Both the position numbers and the translations under genes were made by a program. Shown in pieces: positions 51,374-60,184 of a DNA stretch of 64,000 bases. The notes under the pieces are model-generated. The model saw nothing but the letters and a program-made list of their open reading frames with translations, was not told where the DNA came from and searched no databases. The stretch's first letter is position 1. Each line of letters opens with the position of its first letter. The stretch comes from UBA1479 sp040216635 (lineage in GTDB: Bacteria; Pseudomonadota; Alphaproteobacteria; Rhodospirillales; Casp-alpha2), in contig JAVJOU010000021.1 of assembly GCA_040216635.1 (NCBI GenBank), positions 62,001-126,000 on the forward strand, given 5' to 3'.

Positions 51374-51504
51374 TTTTCCCAATCATCCTTCTATTCCCGG
51401 GCCGGGGGCAGCCGTGCCGCCCCCGAATCGCCCCATTTCGGCCCTTGAGCCGCCCCGGTTCCTTGGTTTTCTTGATCTGCTTGGACAGAGAAAGGAGACC
51501 GACA

Positions 51505-51618
51505 ATGGAAACCTGGAACGCCCATATTGCCGCCTTTATCGTTGCCCTGCCCCTGACGCTGGGTATTCTCGCGCTCGAAGCCGCCTTCAACCTTCGCGGA
51601 ACCTTGATCGGCTTTTAA
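51505..51618 (+). CDS. 37-residue membrane-spanning small protein
   Basis: A short gene with an ideal AAAGGAGA site seven bases before its ATG. The product is METWNAHIAAFIVALPLTLG then ILALEAAFNLRGTLIGF, one hydrophobic helix (about 8-26) with a charged C-terminal tail. It lies 131 bp after the FAA-hydrolase gene on the same strand and 14 bp from the convergent DUF2927 stop. No family is recognised. It might be a small inner-membrane regulator, or a leader or toxin-like peptide. Confidence 0.6.
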   Translation: METWNAHIAAFIVALPLTLGILALEAAFNLRGTLIGF

Positions 51619-51632
51619 GCCGCCGAGCGGGC

Positions 51633-52442
51633 CTATTTTCCGGGGCGGATTTCGCTGAGAATCTTCGCCGCCGTGGGAACGGCCTGGGCTTCGAGCATGC
51701 CCGGCGTCATCCGCTTGTCGTACAGCAGGCGCAAAAGCCATTTATCGGCATCCGTCATATCCACATGCGCGCTGTCGTCGGAGAAAATCGAAAAGCTGAG
51801 ACCCGGCACGTCATTGATCAGGCCCATGACCTGCGTGATTTCTTCGACCACGCAGGCGCGCAGGAACAAGTCCGGATTGACCTTCACCTTGCCGTAATCG
51901 ACCCGGGTCGTGATTTCTGCCGGAACGGCCACATACGCGAACCGTAACGCCCCCGTTTTCTTGATCCGCATGCGGCCGTGGCAGAACCCCAAATTGGTCA
52001 TGCGCTTCGTATCCGCCGCCTTGAAGGCCCCTTTGGTCCGTTTCTCGACCATGGCCGGAAGATCTTTCTTCGGTGCATAGAACACCAGGATGTTGATGGG
52101 AATCTTGGACACATTGGGGGACAGGCGCTTTTCCCGCCGCATGACATCGGAATAGACCAGATTGACCGGATGGCCGCTGACCTTGGTCAACGTTCCCACG
52201 GTTTCCAGAATCAGTTTCTCGAATAGCGGCGGATACCCCTTGCCGATCACGGCGATATTGATCGGATCCGTCCACTTGATCACGCGCGGGATGCGTTTTT
52301 CATGTTCCGAGCCAAGGGCGACGCCTGCAAAGGCCTTGACCAGATCCGCGTTGGAAACATCCTGTGCCCGCGCGTCCCCGGCAGCGACTGCTCCCAGGAA
52401 AAGGGCGCCCGCCAGAACCAATTTGCGCATGGAAAAAAGCAT
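51633..52442 (-). CDS. DUF2927 family secreted protein
   Basis: 269 residues with a signal peptide (MRKLVLAGALFLGAVAAGDA then RAQ). The mature region has IPRVIKWTDPINIAVIGKGY, LVYSDVMRREKRLSPNVSKI and the diagnostic LRACVVEEITQVMGLINDVP near 205. VEEITQ recalls the zincin HEXXH position, but with E-E in place of H-E, so protease activity is doubtful. It is the last gene of a minus-strand run that includes three degenerate EAL-like proteins (24 bp gap). The function is unknown. Confidence 0.85.
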   Translation of the reverse strand: MLFSMRKLVLAGALFLGAVAAGDARAQDVSNADLVKAFAGVALGSEHEKRIPRVIKWTDPINIAVIGKGYPPLFEKLILETVGTLTKVSGHPVNLVYSDVMRREKRLSPNVSKIPINILVFYAPKKDLPAMVEKRTKGAFKAADTKRMTNLGFCHGRMRIKKTGALRFAYVAVPAEITTRVDYGKVKVNPDLFLRACVVEEITQVMGLINDVPGLSFSIFSDDSAHVDMTDADKWLLRLLYDKRMTPGMLEAQAVPTAAKILSEIRPGK

Positions 52443-52466
52443 CGGGGTATCCTAGCAAGGAAACCT

Positions 52467-53657
52467 TTAGCGCACCATGTCGTCGATGTAGAAGCCTTGG
52501 AACATGGTGATCCCGCAGGAATGCCCCACCTTGATGGCAGCTTCGTCATCGACCCGGGCCAGCACCATGACCGTGCCGCGCTGCTGCATCCCGTGGATGA
52601 TTTCCTTCATTTGCGGCAGGCTGTTTTCCGTCCCCGGCCGCCAGAAAATCTTGGCAAGTTTGGCGCCCAGACGCGGCAAATCCAAAATCCCAAGGCTTTC
52701 GGGAATAATGGCATCGACGGCGACGGTACCGCCGCGCGAAGTAATCAACTCGGCCGCGGTCTGAAACTGATCGAAGTTCTGCAGGATGTTCTCGGCCCGG
52801 AATTCCAGGACCAGACTGCTGAGCGCCTTTTCACCCTTGTCGAGAAGGTTCTGAAAAGAGTGGGTGAACACCGTTTCCACGTTCAAATTCAGTGATGCCT
52901 TGGCCCGATCCGGGTTCACTTCGTCGAAACAATCGATCAGCATCTGATCCAAGGACCGGGTCAGGTGCTGGAACACCAGGCCGGCCCCGCGAAAATCGAC
53001 GTTGGTCAGGATGTGCTGGCGGATCATCTCGACCGAGATGAAATACTCCTTCATCACCGGCATGGGCTCTTTGCCCGGCGCGATCAGAACCGTCGCCTGG
53101 GACCGAATGAAATTGTCCGTGAAGGCCTTCTTGCCCATTTTGCGCATGCCGTCGCGCACGACCTGGATATCGCTTTCACGCAGGGGCCGGGTTTCACCCG
53201 TACCGACGCCCGCTTCCTTGGCCCGATCATCAAAGGTTTCCAGAAACTTGATGGCGTTGCCGATCCGGCCCTGCAGGCTGATGATGCGCAGCATGCGCGA
53301 CTGATCGATCTGCCCGAAATATTCAGGGAAATTCTGTTGGATGACACGGATCAGATCGACCTTGAGCTCCGACGTCCATTCCATCTGGTTGTAGTCGTTG
53401 AGCTTCATCAGCAGCGCCGTATCCGTATTGGTCAGGCGGTAGACCTCGGCGCCGCGCCGTTCGCGCGACCGTTCGAAAGACTCATCGGTTTTCTTGCGCA
53501 GCTGTTGATCTTCTTCCTCGGACATGCCGAGGGTCGAGAAACTGACCAGTACCAGATGGCTGGCTTCTTCCGCCCCGCCCTTCCAATGCTTCAATCGCGT
53601 CAGGAGCTTGAGATGCTCGCCACCACCGCCGCCGCTGCTGGAACTCGATTCAGCCAT
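52467..53657 (-). CDS. Degenerate GGDEF-EAL-like protein, copy 3
   Basis: 396 residues after a Ser/Gly-rich N-terminus. It is homologous to the two proteins upstream. The N-terminal half carries RGAEVYRLTNTDTALLMKLN, where GGDEF would read R-GGDEF-(A/V)LL. The C-terminal half tracks an EAL domain: KASLNLNVETVFTHSF (normal LSVNLS), SSLVLEFRAENILQNF (normal E.TE), GTVAVDAIIPESLGIL (normal IDDFG), GTVMVLARVDDEAAIKVGHS (normal AEGVET) and FQGFYIDDMVR (normal QGY). Catalytic E, D and K residues are replaced, so it should neither make nor break c-di-GMP. This reading is a by-eye alignment. Confidence 0.6.
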   Translation of the reverse strand: MAESSSSSGGGGGEHLKLLTRLKHWKGGAEEASHLVLVSFSTLGMSEEEDQQLRKKTDESFERSRERRGAEVYRLTNTDTALLMKLNDYNQMEWTSELKVDLIRVIQQNFPEYFGQIDQSRMLRIISLQGRIGNAIKFLETFDDRAKEAGVGTGETRPLRESDIQVVRDGMRKMGKKAFTDNFIRSQATVLIAPGKEPMPVMKEYFISVEMIRQHILTNVDFRGAGLVFQHLTRSLDQMLIDCFDEVNPDRAKASLNLNVETVFTHSFQNLLDKGEKALSSLVLEFRAENILQNFDQFQTAAELITSRGGTVAVDAIIPESLGILDLPRLGAKLAKIFWRPGTENSLPQMKEIIHGMQQRGTVMVLARVDDEAAIKVGHSCGITMFQGFYIDDMVR

Positions 53658-53787
53658 GAAATTGTCAACCCGTTGCCATTTAAGTCTAATTTTGGTTCAT
53701 ACGATGGGCACCACGCAAGAACTATGCCTGCATCGACATGCACTGGATAAATTATTCATGATGCCTAAGGTCCCCGGCGTGACGTGT

Positions 53788-54975
53788 TTATAGCAGCATA
53801 TGTTCGATATGCAGCCCCTGAAACGCGGTAATGCCGCATTCGCGCCCGACCCGCAGGCCCAATTCCGAATCGACCCGGCACAGCACCACGATACATCCCG
53901 CGTCCTGCGCCTGTTTGATGACCCCACGGTTGCGGGCCAAGGTCTCCATCCCGCTTTCGCGCCATACGATCTTGGCAATATTGGCTTTGAAGCCGGCCAG
54001 GTTAAGAACCGACAACGTCGCCGGGTCGATGATGTCGATCGCGATATTGCCGCCCAGGGCACGGACCGCCGAATGCGCGGCCTCGAACTTTCGTAAATCG
54101 CGAAGAACGTCCGCCATTCGCAATTCGACAATGATATTGGAAAGCTTGGCCGGACCGTTGGCCGCGACGAACTTCTGAAACGCTGCGCCGTCGACCGATT
54201 CCAAGGTCAGGTTCAAGGAACACTTCGCTCCCTCGGGATTGAAATGCCGGTACATGCCGAGCATCAGGGGATCAAGGGCCAAGGTCAGTTGCGGGAACAG
54301 AGGATCGGATTCATGGATGCTGACATTCTTCAAAACCTCCGACCCCAACAAATCCATGCGCAAGTAGTATTCCTGCGCAATCGTGACCGGCGGCTTTTCC
54401 CCTGAAATCAGAACGATCGACTGCCCCTGCACATAGTTGTCGGAAAACTTCTTGTCGCCTTCCTTGGCATGAACCCCGCGGACCGTTTGCCCGTCGGATG
54501 AACTGAGCGCGCGCACACCGGCCGCCCCCGTAATCACACCCTGTTCGATGGCCCGCTCCTCGAAGGCTTCAAGAAAACGGACGGCGTTCGCCATTTGCGT
54601 CGTGACGTCGATGGTCCGCACGATCTTTGACTGATCGACCTTGGCGAAGCTTTCCGGTGCCTCTTCCTGCAGAATCTTGAACAGGCTCATCTTCAGTTCC
54701 TGCGGAACCTCCATCCTGTTCATCTCTGTCATCTTGGCGAGGATCGCGATATTGGTCGGTGAAAGCTGATAAGCCTCGCCGCCGCGCACCCGGGCCACCC
54801 GGGCGTGCAGTTCGGCGATCTCGTCCATCAGGTAATCATCGTCGTCCGGTAGCCCCAGATCGGACAGATCGACCAGCAGCAAGGTGTTCAGGTCGGCCTT
54901 CTTGCCGCCCATCGCCCGCAGCTTTTTAAGAAGATCCCCCGCGTCACCCGCCAAAGATGAAGAACCGATTGCCAT
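53788..54975 (-). CDS. Degenerate GGDEF-EAL-like protein, copy 2
   Basis: 395 residues. The same layout is seen: RGGEAYQLSPTNIAILAKM in the N-terminal half, then KCSLNLTLESVDGAAFQKFV, LSNIIVELRMADVLRDLRKF, GGNIAIDIIDPATLSVLNLA, GCIVVLCRVDSELGLRVGRE and FQGLHIEHMLL in the C-terminal half. It is the most diverged of the three copies. The canonical EAL, DDFG and AEGVET motifs are absent. It is flanked on the same strand by copies 1 and 3 (gaps of 112 and 130 bp), and a short promoter could sit in either gap. GGGA precedes the ATG. Confidence 0.6.
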   Translation of the reverse strand: MAIGSSSLAGDAGDLLKKLRAMGGKKADLNTLLLVDLSDLGLPDDDDYLMDEIAELHARVARVRGGEAYQLSPTNIAILAKMTEMNRMEVPQELKMSLFKILQEEAPESFAKVDQSKIVRTIDVTTQMANAVRFLEAFEERAIEQGVITGAAGVRALSSSDGQTVRGVHAKEGDKKFSDNYVQGQSIVLISGEKPPVTIAQEYYLRMDLLGSEVLKNVSIHESDPLFPQLTLALDPLMLGMYRHFNPEGAKCSLNLTLESVDGAAFQKFVAANGPAKLSNIIVELRMADVLRDLRKFEAAHSAVRALGGNIAIDIIDPATLSVLNLAGFKANIAKIVWRESGMETLARNRGVIKQAQDAGCIVVLCRVDSELGLRVGRECGITAFQGLHIEHMLL

Positions 54976-55087
54976 GTTCTGATCCCGTATCCTCTACCCA
55001 ACCCGGCCTTTCCGGCCTTATGCGGTCCTGTTCGGACCTTTACCCGATTGTCTTCCCGGCACCTCGGCCAATCATTAACCCCGGCGG

Positions 55088-56290
55088 CTACCCCAGCAGC
55101 TTGTCCACGTGATAGCCCTGGAACCGCTGAATGCCCAAGCTTTGCCCAACCTGGATCGCCTGTTCGTCATCGACATGGGCCAAAACCATTACCGTGCCGC
55201 CTTCCTGCATGATGCGGATGTCATCCTTGGCTGCAAGAATGCGTTCCTCGGCATCGCTGCGCCACATCAGCTTCGCCATCTTTACATTCAAGCGGTGCAG
55301 ATTAACCACACCCAGAGTTTCCGGCTGCACATTATCGATGGCGACGACGCCGCCTTTTTTCTGAATCAGATCACAGGCCGTCTGAAACTGGCTGAAATGC
55401 TGCAGCATATTGTCCTGGCGGAATTCGACGACGGCACCGGCCAATCCGTCCTTGCCGCCGTCGCGCAGAAAGTGATCGAACGCATTGGTGAAAACCGTTT
55501 CCACATTCATGTTCAAAGAGGTCTTAGCCCGGTCTCCCATGAGCGCGCCGATGCAATACAACAAGGCCTGATCGAAGGTCAGGGTCAGTTGGTTGAAAAC
55601 GTTGCCCGTGCCCCGGATATCGACGCCGCGCAGGATCGACTGCTTCAGCAAATCCACGCCCACATAATATTCCGTCATGATCGGCTTGGCGGCCTGGCCT
55701 GGCGCAATCATCGCGGCACTTTGCGAACGAATATACCGCTTGCCGAATTCGCGCGGCCCCAACTTGCGAAGTGCGTCGCGAAGTTTCTGGATATCGGGCA
55801 TGCCAAGCGGCCGTTCGCCTTCTTCATTGGCGCCGGTTTCCTTGCTGCGGTCGCCATAAGCCTCAAGGAAGCGTTTTGCGGCTTCCAGCCGGGCCCCCAG
55901 GTCAAGCGGCCGGATCAGCCGTGCCTGATCGATCTTGGAAAAATGTTCCGGCAGATGGTTCTGGATCACCCGCATGATATCGACCTTCAGGTCCATCATC
56001 GTTTCCATGCGGTTGAAATCGGCCAATTTGATCAAAATCGCCGTGTCAAGGTCGGACAGTTTGTACACATGCCCGCCCCTGGAATGCACGAAGGTCAGGA
56101 ACGCGCCTTCAAGTGCTTCCTGAACACGCGTCTGCTCGTCCGGCCCGCCCAGGGTGGTGAACGAGATCAGCAACAGATGATTGACGTCGGAATCGGCCGC
56201 CGACCAATGGTTCAGCACCTCCATCAGGTCGTGGATGGTTTCGATCTCGCCGCCGGGATCGCTGCCGGTACCCGCATTGAGGGTTTCCAA
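55088..56290 (-). CDS. Degenerate GGDEF-EAL-like protein, copy 1
   Basis: 400 residues, starting at a TTG (56288-56290) placed six bases after GAGGAGG; an earlier in-frame TTG abuts the SD and is less likely. The N-terminal half has GGHVYKLSDLDTAILIKLAD. The C-terminal half has KTSLNMNVETVFTNAFDHFL, AGAVVEFRQDNMLQHFSQFQ, GGVVAIDNVQPETLGVVNLH, GTVMVLAHVDDEQAIQVGQS and FQGYHVDKLLG. The EAL-type catalytic residues are missing while the fold landmarks remain. It is the first of three tandem copies and lies 137 bp downstream of the histidine kinase gene. Confidence 0.6.
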   Translation of the reverse strand: METLNAGTGSDPGGEIETIHDLMEVLNHWSAADSDVNHLLLISFTTLGGPDEQTRVQEALEGAFLTFVHSRGGHVYKLSDLDTAILIKLADFNRMETMMDLKVDIMRVIQNHLPEHFSKIDQARLIRPLDLGARLEAAKRFLEAYGDRSKETGANEEGERPLGMPDIQKLRDALRKLGPREFGKRYIRSQSAAMIAPGQAAKPIMTEYYVGVDLLKQSILRGVDIRGTGNVFNQLTLTFDQALLYCIGALMGDRAKTSLNMNVETVFTNAFDHFLRDGGKDGLAGAVVEFRQDNMLQHFSQFQTACDLIQKKGGVVAIDNVQPETLGVVNLHRLNVKMAKLMWRSDAEERILAAKDDIRIMQEGGTVMVLAHVDDEQAIQVGQSLGIQRFQGYHVDKLLG

Positions 56291-56427
56291 GGTCAACCTC
56301 CTCTGAGGCGGTCGTGCATCCGCCCTGTCGGCACCGGTCCCCGTCCGACGCCGCGAGGCAGTATAACCTCAAAATAAAACCCTTCGCCAACAAGGCTTTA
56401 GTTATAGGTATCCGCCTGAATTTCGGA

Positions 56428-57927
56428 TCATGACCGGTGGCCTTCCGGCAGGGGCAGGAACATCGTGACCCGCAGCCCCTTGGGCGTCAGGTTTTCAAGC
56501 CGGACATCCCCGCCGTGTGCGCGCAGGATGTTGCGTGCAATCGACAAACCCAGCCCGACACCGCCCGTTTCTGCATTGCGCGAAGTCTCTAATCGGGCGA
56601 ACGGCTCGAACACCGCTTCCTGTTCCGTATCCGGGATGCCGGGCCCGTCGTCTTCCACGGCGATGGAGACCTGATTTTCATCCACGGATACCGCAATCCG
56701 TGCCCGGTCGCCGTAATAAGCGCCGTTTTCCGCCACGTTGCGGACCGCCCGTTTCAATGCGGTCGGATGGCAGATCACATGCACCGGTTCCGCCGCGCCG
56801 CACGACACCTCAAGCCCCACATCCCCCAGGTCGCGGGCGATCTCGTTGCACAGGCCCGCAATATCCACCTTTTCCGCATCGCCGCCCGCCTGTTCGTCCC
56901 GGGCGAAGGCCAGGGTTGCTTCGGTGATGCGTTCCATCTCTTCCAAAATCGCCAGGATTTTCTCGCGGTTTTCCGTATCGTCCTTGATGAATTCCGCGCG
57001 CAGCCGCAAGGACGTCAGCGGCGTCCGCAGATCATGGCTGATCGCCGCCAGCATGCGCGTACGGTCGGCAACGAACCGGTGCAGCCGTTCCTGCATGGTG
57101 TTGAAGGCCGCGGTCGTGCGGCGGATCTCGCTTGGCCCCGTGGGGGCCAGGGGGGGCGGCACCTCGCCCCGGCCCAAGGAATCGGCCGCCAAGGCAAGTT
57201 CACCCAAAGGACGCGTCAAACGCCGCACGATCAGGATGCTGACCGCCGATACCGCCAGGATCGTCAGCAGGATCGCGGTCAGCCCCCGCAGGCCAAGGCT
57301 TTTGGGCGGACGCGCCAGCAAGGCGCCGTTCAACCATCGGCCGTCCGCCAAGGCAACGGATAGAGACAGCGAAACCGGCACGCCGTCGATTGCATTCGGC
57401 GCCACCCCGTCCTGCTGTGCAGACCTCATCTTTTCGCCTTCGCCGTTCTCGTGCAGGTGCCGTTTCCCGGAATGCCAGTCGCGGTGCAGGCGCTGAATGA
57501 ATTCAGGGGCACGCAGCATGCGCGGATGTCCGTCATCCGTGACCTGTACCAGGACGGACCGGGCCAAACCGTTGTCGATCCGCTGAGCAAGCGACTGCGC
57601 AAGTTCGTTGTCACGAAACGCGTCCGTATCGGCGTTGATGGGGCCATCCGCCGCGATCCAGAACCGCAGGCGAAGCGATGTGGCCGCGGTGACGACCATG
57701 TCGATCATCGCCGGATCGTGCTGGCTTCCCGCGTAATCCAGCATGCGCACCAGGGATGCCGCCCGCTGCAGCACATGATCGCGGCGGGCACCGATGATCG
57801 CTTCGCGCCGCTCGGAAGCAAAAATCACGAAGCCGACAACTTGTGCCACGGCGATCGCCAGCAACAGCGAGGCAATCAATTGACCCGCGAGAGACCGGGG
57901 CAGAACCATGCGGAAAGCGCGCTTCAT
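56428..57927 (-). CDS. EnvZ-type sensor histidine kinase
   Basis: 499 residues from the ATG at 57925-57927, which overlaps the regulator stop (ATGA). TM1 (about 12-33; LIASLLLAIAVAQVVGFVIF) and TM2 (about 205-225) enclose a ~170-residue periplasmic sensor domain rich in Arg and His. HAMP follows, then HisKA with the His in MLAAISHDLRTPLTSLRLRA. The HATPase has N box RAVRNVAENGAYYGD, G1 VEDDGPGIPDTEQ and G2 GGVGLGLSIARNILRAHGGD. It is the partner of the OmpR-type regulator immediately upstream. The signal is unknown; the divergent EF-hand gene makes calcium or cation stress a candidate. Confidence 0.92.
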   Translation of the reverse strand: MKRAFRMVLPRSLAGQLIASLLLAIAVAQVVGFVIFASERREAIIGARRDHVLQRAASLVRMLDYAGSQHDPAMIDMVVTAATSLRLRFWIAADGPINADTDAFRDNELAQSLAQRIDNGLARSVLVQVTDDGHPRMLRAPEFIQRLHRDWHSGKRHLHENGEGEKMRSAQQDGVAPNAIDGVPVSLSLSVALADGRWLNGALLARPPKSLGLRGLTAILLTILAVSAVSILIVRRLTRPLGELALAADSLGRGEVPPPLAPTGPSEIRRTTAAFNTMQERLHRFVADRTRMLAAISHDLRTPLTSLRLRAEFIKDDTENREKILAILEEMERITEATLAFARDEQAGGDAEKVDIAGLCNEIARDLGDVGLEVSCGAAEPVHVICHPTALKRAVRNVAENGAYYGDRARIAVSVDENQVSIAVEDDGPGIPDTEQEAVFEPFARLETSRNAETGGVGLGLSIARNILRAHGGDVRLENLTPKGLRVTMFLPLPEGHRS

Positions 57928-58649
57928 TGATCCAGCACCTCGACCGGGGCCGCGAAACTGTACCCCCCGCCCCAATGGGTCTTGATGAATTCGGGATTTT
58001 TCACGTCGCGCTCAACCTTCTTACGAAGGCGGCTGACCTGATTGTCGATCGCCCGGTCGAACAGCTGGGCCGTGCGCCCGCGGGTCAGATCGAGCAGTTG
58101 ATCACGGTTCAAGACCCGGCCCGGATGGCGCACGAAAACACCCAGCAGCAGGCATTCGCCCGTCGACAGCGCGATCGCATCGCCGCCGTCCGGGGTCAAT
58201 GTCTGGGCTGCCGGATCGAAGATCCAATCTGCGAACCGGAACCGCGTGCCCGGGGCCTCGGACTCGGCCGGCGGCATCGCCCCCGCACGCCGCAACACGG
58301 CCTTGATCCGGGCCAGCAATTCACGCGGGTTGAACGGCTTGGTGACGTAATCGTCGGCCCCCATCTCCAACCCGATGATGCGGTCCGTATCTTCGGCCAT
58401 GGCGGTCAGCAGGATCACGGGCAGGGATGTGGTCGCACGCAGATGGCGGCACAGCGACAAGCCGTCCTCGCCCGGCATCATGATGTCCAACACGACCAGA
58501 TCAATCGCGCTGGTATCCAGTGCCTCGCGCGCGGACGCGGCCCGGTCGGCCGTGGTCACCCGGTAGCCGTGTTCTTTCAAATAGCGTGCCAGGGCATCCC
58601 GAATGTCCGGGTGGTCATCGACGACCAGGATATGTTCGCTGTCGGTCAT
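57924..58649 (-). CDS. OmpR-family response regulator
   Basis: 241 residues from the ATG at 58647-58649. The receiver (about 6-118) has D11 and D12, phospho-acceptor D55 in DLVVLDIMMPGEDG and the Lys in DDYVTKPFNPRELL. The C-terminal winged helix (about 140-238) has FVRHPGRVLNRDQLLDLTRG and NQVSRLRKKVERDVKNPEFI. The start ATG is chosen because the receiver begins at once; the weak SD is noted. It overlaps the kinase by four bases and is divergent from the EF-hand gene, which it may control. Confidence 0.93.
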   Translation of the reverse strand: MTDSEHILVVDDHPDIRDALARYLKEHGYRVTTADRAASAREALDTSAIDLVVLDIMMPGEDGLSLCRHLRATTSLPVILLTAMAEDTDRIIGLEMGADDYVTKPFNPRELLARIKAVLRRAGAMPPAESEAPGTRFRFADWIFDPAAQTLTPDGGDAIALSTGECLLLGVFVRHPGRVLNRDQLLDLTRGRTAQLFDRAIDNQVSRLRKKVERDVKNPEFIKTHWGGGYSFAAPVEVLDQ

Positions 58650-58838
58650 GTCACATCCGTTCCAGGCCGCAACTATGCCGGACCGGCGGCATCGGGCGGA
58701 CAAAAAAATGTAACCAAATGTGTCATCGTCCGCGGGTGCCACGTTTTGCGACAAAGCCGCCCGTTCCCGCCATATTCAGGCGACGTTTTCAGGGTCTTCT
58801 CTGTCCATCGCAAGCCAACGAAACAAAGGAGAACTTGA

Positions 58839-59324
58839 ATGACACGTCCCCATCGCATGAAACGTCATACCAAAGCCGCCCTGGGAATCCTGGTCGCCTC
58901 GGCCGTGATCGGCGGGACCGCCTTCGCGGTTGATGCCGGCTATCGCGGCCATCACGGCAAATCCGGCGAACGGGCCGATTGGCTGTTCGACCGGTTCGAC
59001 GCCGACAAGGACGGCAAGATCACCAAGGCCGAAATCGAGGCTTCGCGTAAAGGCTCGCTGGCCAAATACGATACCGACAAGGACGGCCAGTTGTCGCTTG
59101 AGGAATTTCAGGGCCTGTACACCGAAATCATGCGCCAGCGCATGGTTCGCATGTTCCAGAAGCTGGACCGCGACGGCGACGCCAAGGTCACCGATGCCGA
59201 ACTGGCCCGCAAGATGGATCGCATGATGGCCCGGCTCGACCGTGACGATAACGGCGAGATCGAACGCAACGAATTGAAACGCCGCCATAAACACCGCGAC
59301 CGTGACGGCGACCGCAAGCATTGA
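58839..59324 (+). CDS. Secreted four-EF-hand protein
   Basis: 161 residues with AAAGGAGA upstream. The signal peptide is ALGILVASAVIGGTAFAV. Four 12-residue EF-hand loops are readable: DADKDGKITKAE, DTDKDGQLSLEE, DRDGDAKVTDAE and DRDDNGEIERNE. All keep D at positions 1 and 3, and E at 12, so calcium binding is likely. The C-terminus is very basic (RRHKHRDRDGDRKH). It is divergent from the OmpR/EnvZ-type genes, with the 189 bp gap probably holding both promoters, and ends in its own terminator. This layout suggests a calcium- or envelope-responsive system. Confidence 0.9.
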   Translation: MTRPHRMKRHTKAALGILVASAVIGGTAFAVDAGYRGHHGKSGERADWLFDRFDADKDGKITKAEIEASRKGSLAKYDTDKDGQLSLEEFQGLYTEIMRQRMVRMFQKLDRDGDAKVTDAELARKMDRMMARLDRDDNGEIERNELKRRHKHRDRDGDRKH

Positions 59325-59363
59325 TCCATACCGCCGCCGGCGCCCCGCCGGCGGCAATCCTGG

Positions 59364-59400
59364 AAAACGCCGCGCCCGCCCCGGGCGCGGCGTTTTCTTT
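59364..59400 (+). terminator. Intrinsic terminator of the EF-hand gene
   Basis: AAAACGCCGCGCCC (59364-59377) and GGGCGCGGCGTTTT (59383-59396) form a perfect 14 bp stem with a 5-base loop, followed by CTTTTG. Confidence 0.88.
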
Positions 59401-59530
59401 TGCCGACAGCATGACAAGACCGCCCGCACCGCCGGACAAGGGTCATCATTTTGGCGCAAGTGCAGTTGATTTCCCCCCGGCCAGCGGGTTAAGTGAGCGC
59501 CACAAACATCAGCGGTTGGGAGCCGAGCCC

Positions 59531-60184
59531 ATGAAATTCTTCGTCGACACGGCCGATGTGGCCGAGATCAAGCGCCTGAACGACACCGGTCTGGTGGACG
59601 GGGTCACCACCAACCCATCGCTGATCGCCAAGTCGGGGCGTGATTTCATCGACGTGGTGAAGGAAATCTGCGCAACGGTCGACGGCCCCGTATCCGCCGA
59701 GGTCACGGCAACGGACGCCGAAGGCATGATCAACGAAGGCCGCAAGCTGGCCAAGGTCGCCGATAACGTGGCGGTCAAGGTGCCCCTGACCGAAGCAGGC
59801 CTTGTCGCCTGCAAGACCCTGTCCCAGGCCGGAACCCAGGTGAATGTGACGCTGTGCTTTTCCGCCGCCCAGGCCCTGTTGGCCGCCAAGGCCGGTGCGG
59901 CCTTCATTTCGCCCTTCGTCGGGCGGCTTGACGATATCGGCCAGGACGGCATGAACCTGATCGGCGAGATCGTGGAAATCTATTCCAACTACGATTTCGC
60001 CACCGAGGTTCTGGTCGCGTCGGTCCGCTCGCCCCAGCATGTGGTCGATGCCGCGCGCATCGGCGCCGATGTCTGCACCCTGCCGCCGGGCGTGATCTGG
60101 CAACTGTTCAAACACCCGTTGACGGACAAGGGCCTGGAAGCCTTCCTGAAGGATTGGGAAAAAACCGGGCAATCGATCCTGTGA
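59531..60184 (+). CDS. fsa: Transaldolase / fructose-6-phosphate aldolase-like protein
   Basis: 217 residues from the ATG at 59531 (GGGAG upstream), the length of the small FSA/TalC class. MKFFVDTADVAEIKRLNDTG then DGVTTNPSLIAKSGRDF opens the barrel, the Schiff-base Lys is in NVAVKVPLTEAGLVACK (about 87), and FVGRLDDIGQDGMNLIGEI with ASVRSPQHVVDAARIGADV are typical. It acts in the non-oxidative pentose phosphate pathway or cleaves fructose-6-phosphate; sequence alone does not separate the two. A terminator follows directly. Confidence 0.92.
   Translation: MKFFVDTADVAEIKRLNDTGLVDGVTTNPSLIAKSGRDFIDVVKEICATVDGPVSAEVTATDAEGMINEGRKLAKVADNVAVKVPLTEAGLVACKTLSQAGTQVNVTLCFSAAQALLAAKAGAAFISPFVGRLDDIGQDGMNLIGEIVEIYSNYDFATEVLVASVRSPQHVVDAARIGADVCTLPPGVIWQLFKHPLTDKGLEAFLKDWEKTGQSIL

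Noticed and set aside
51404..51424. GGGGGC...GCCCCC hairpin before the 37-residue gene as a terminator
   Set aside because: No T tract follows on either strand; it may be only GC-rich chance pairing.
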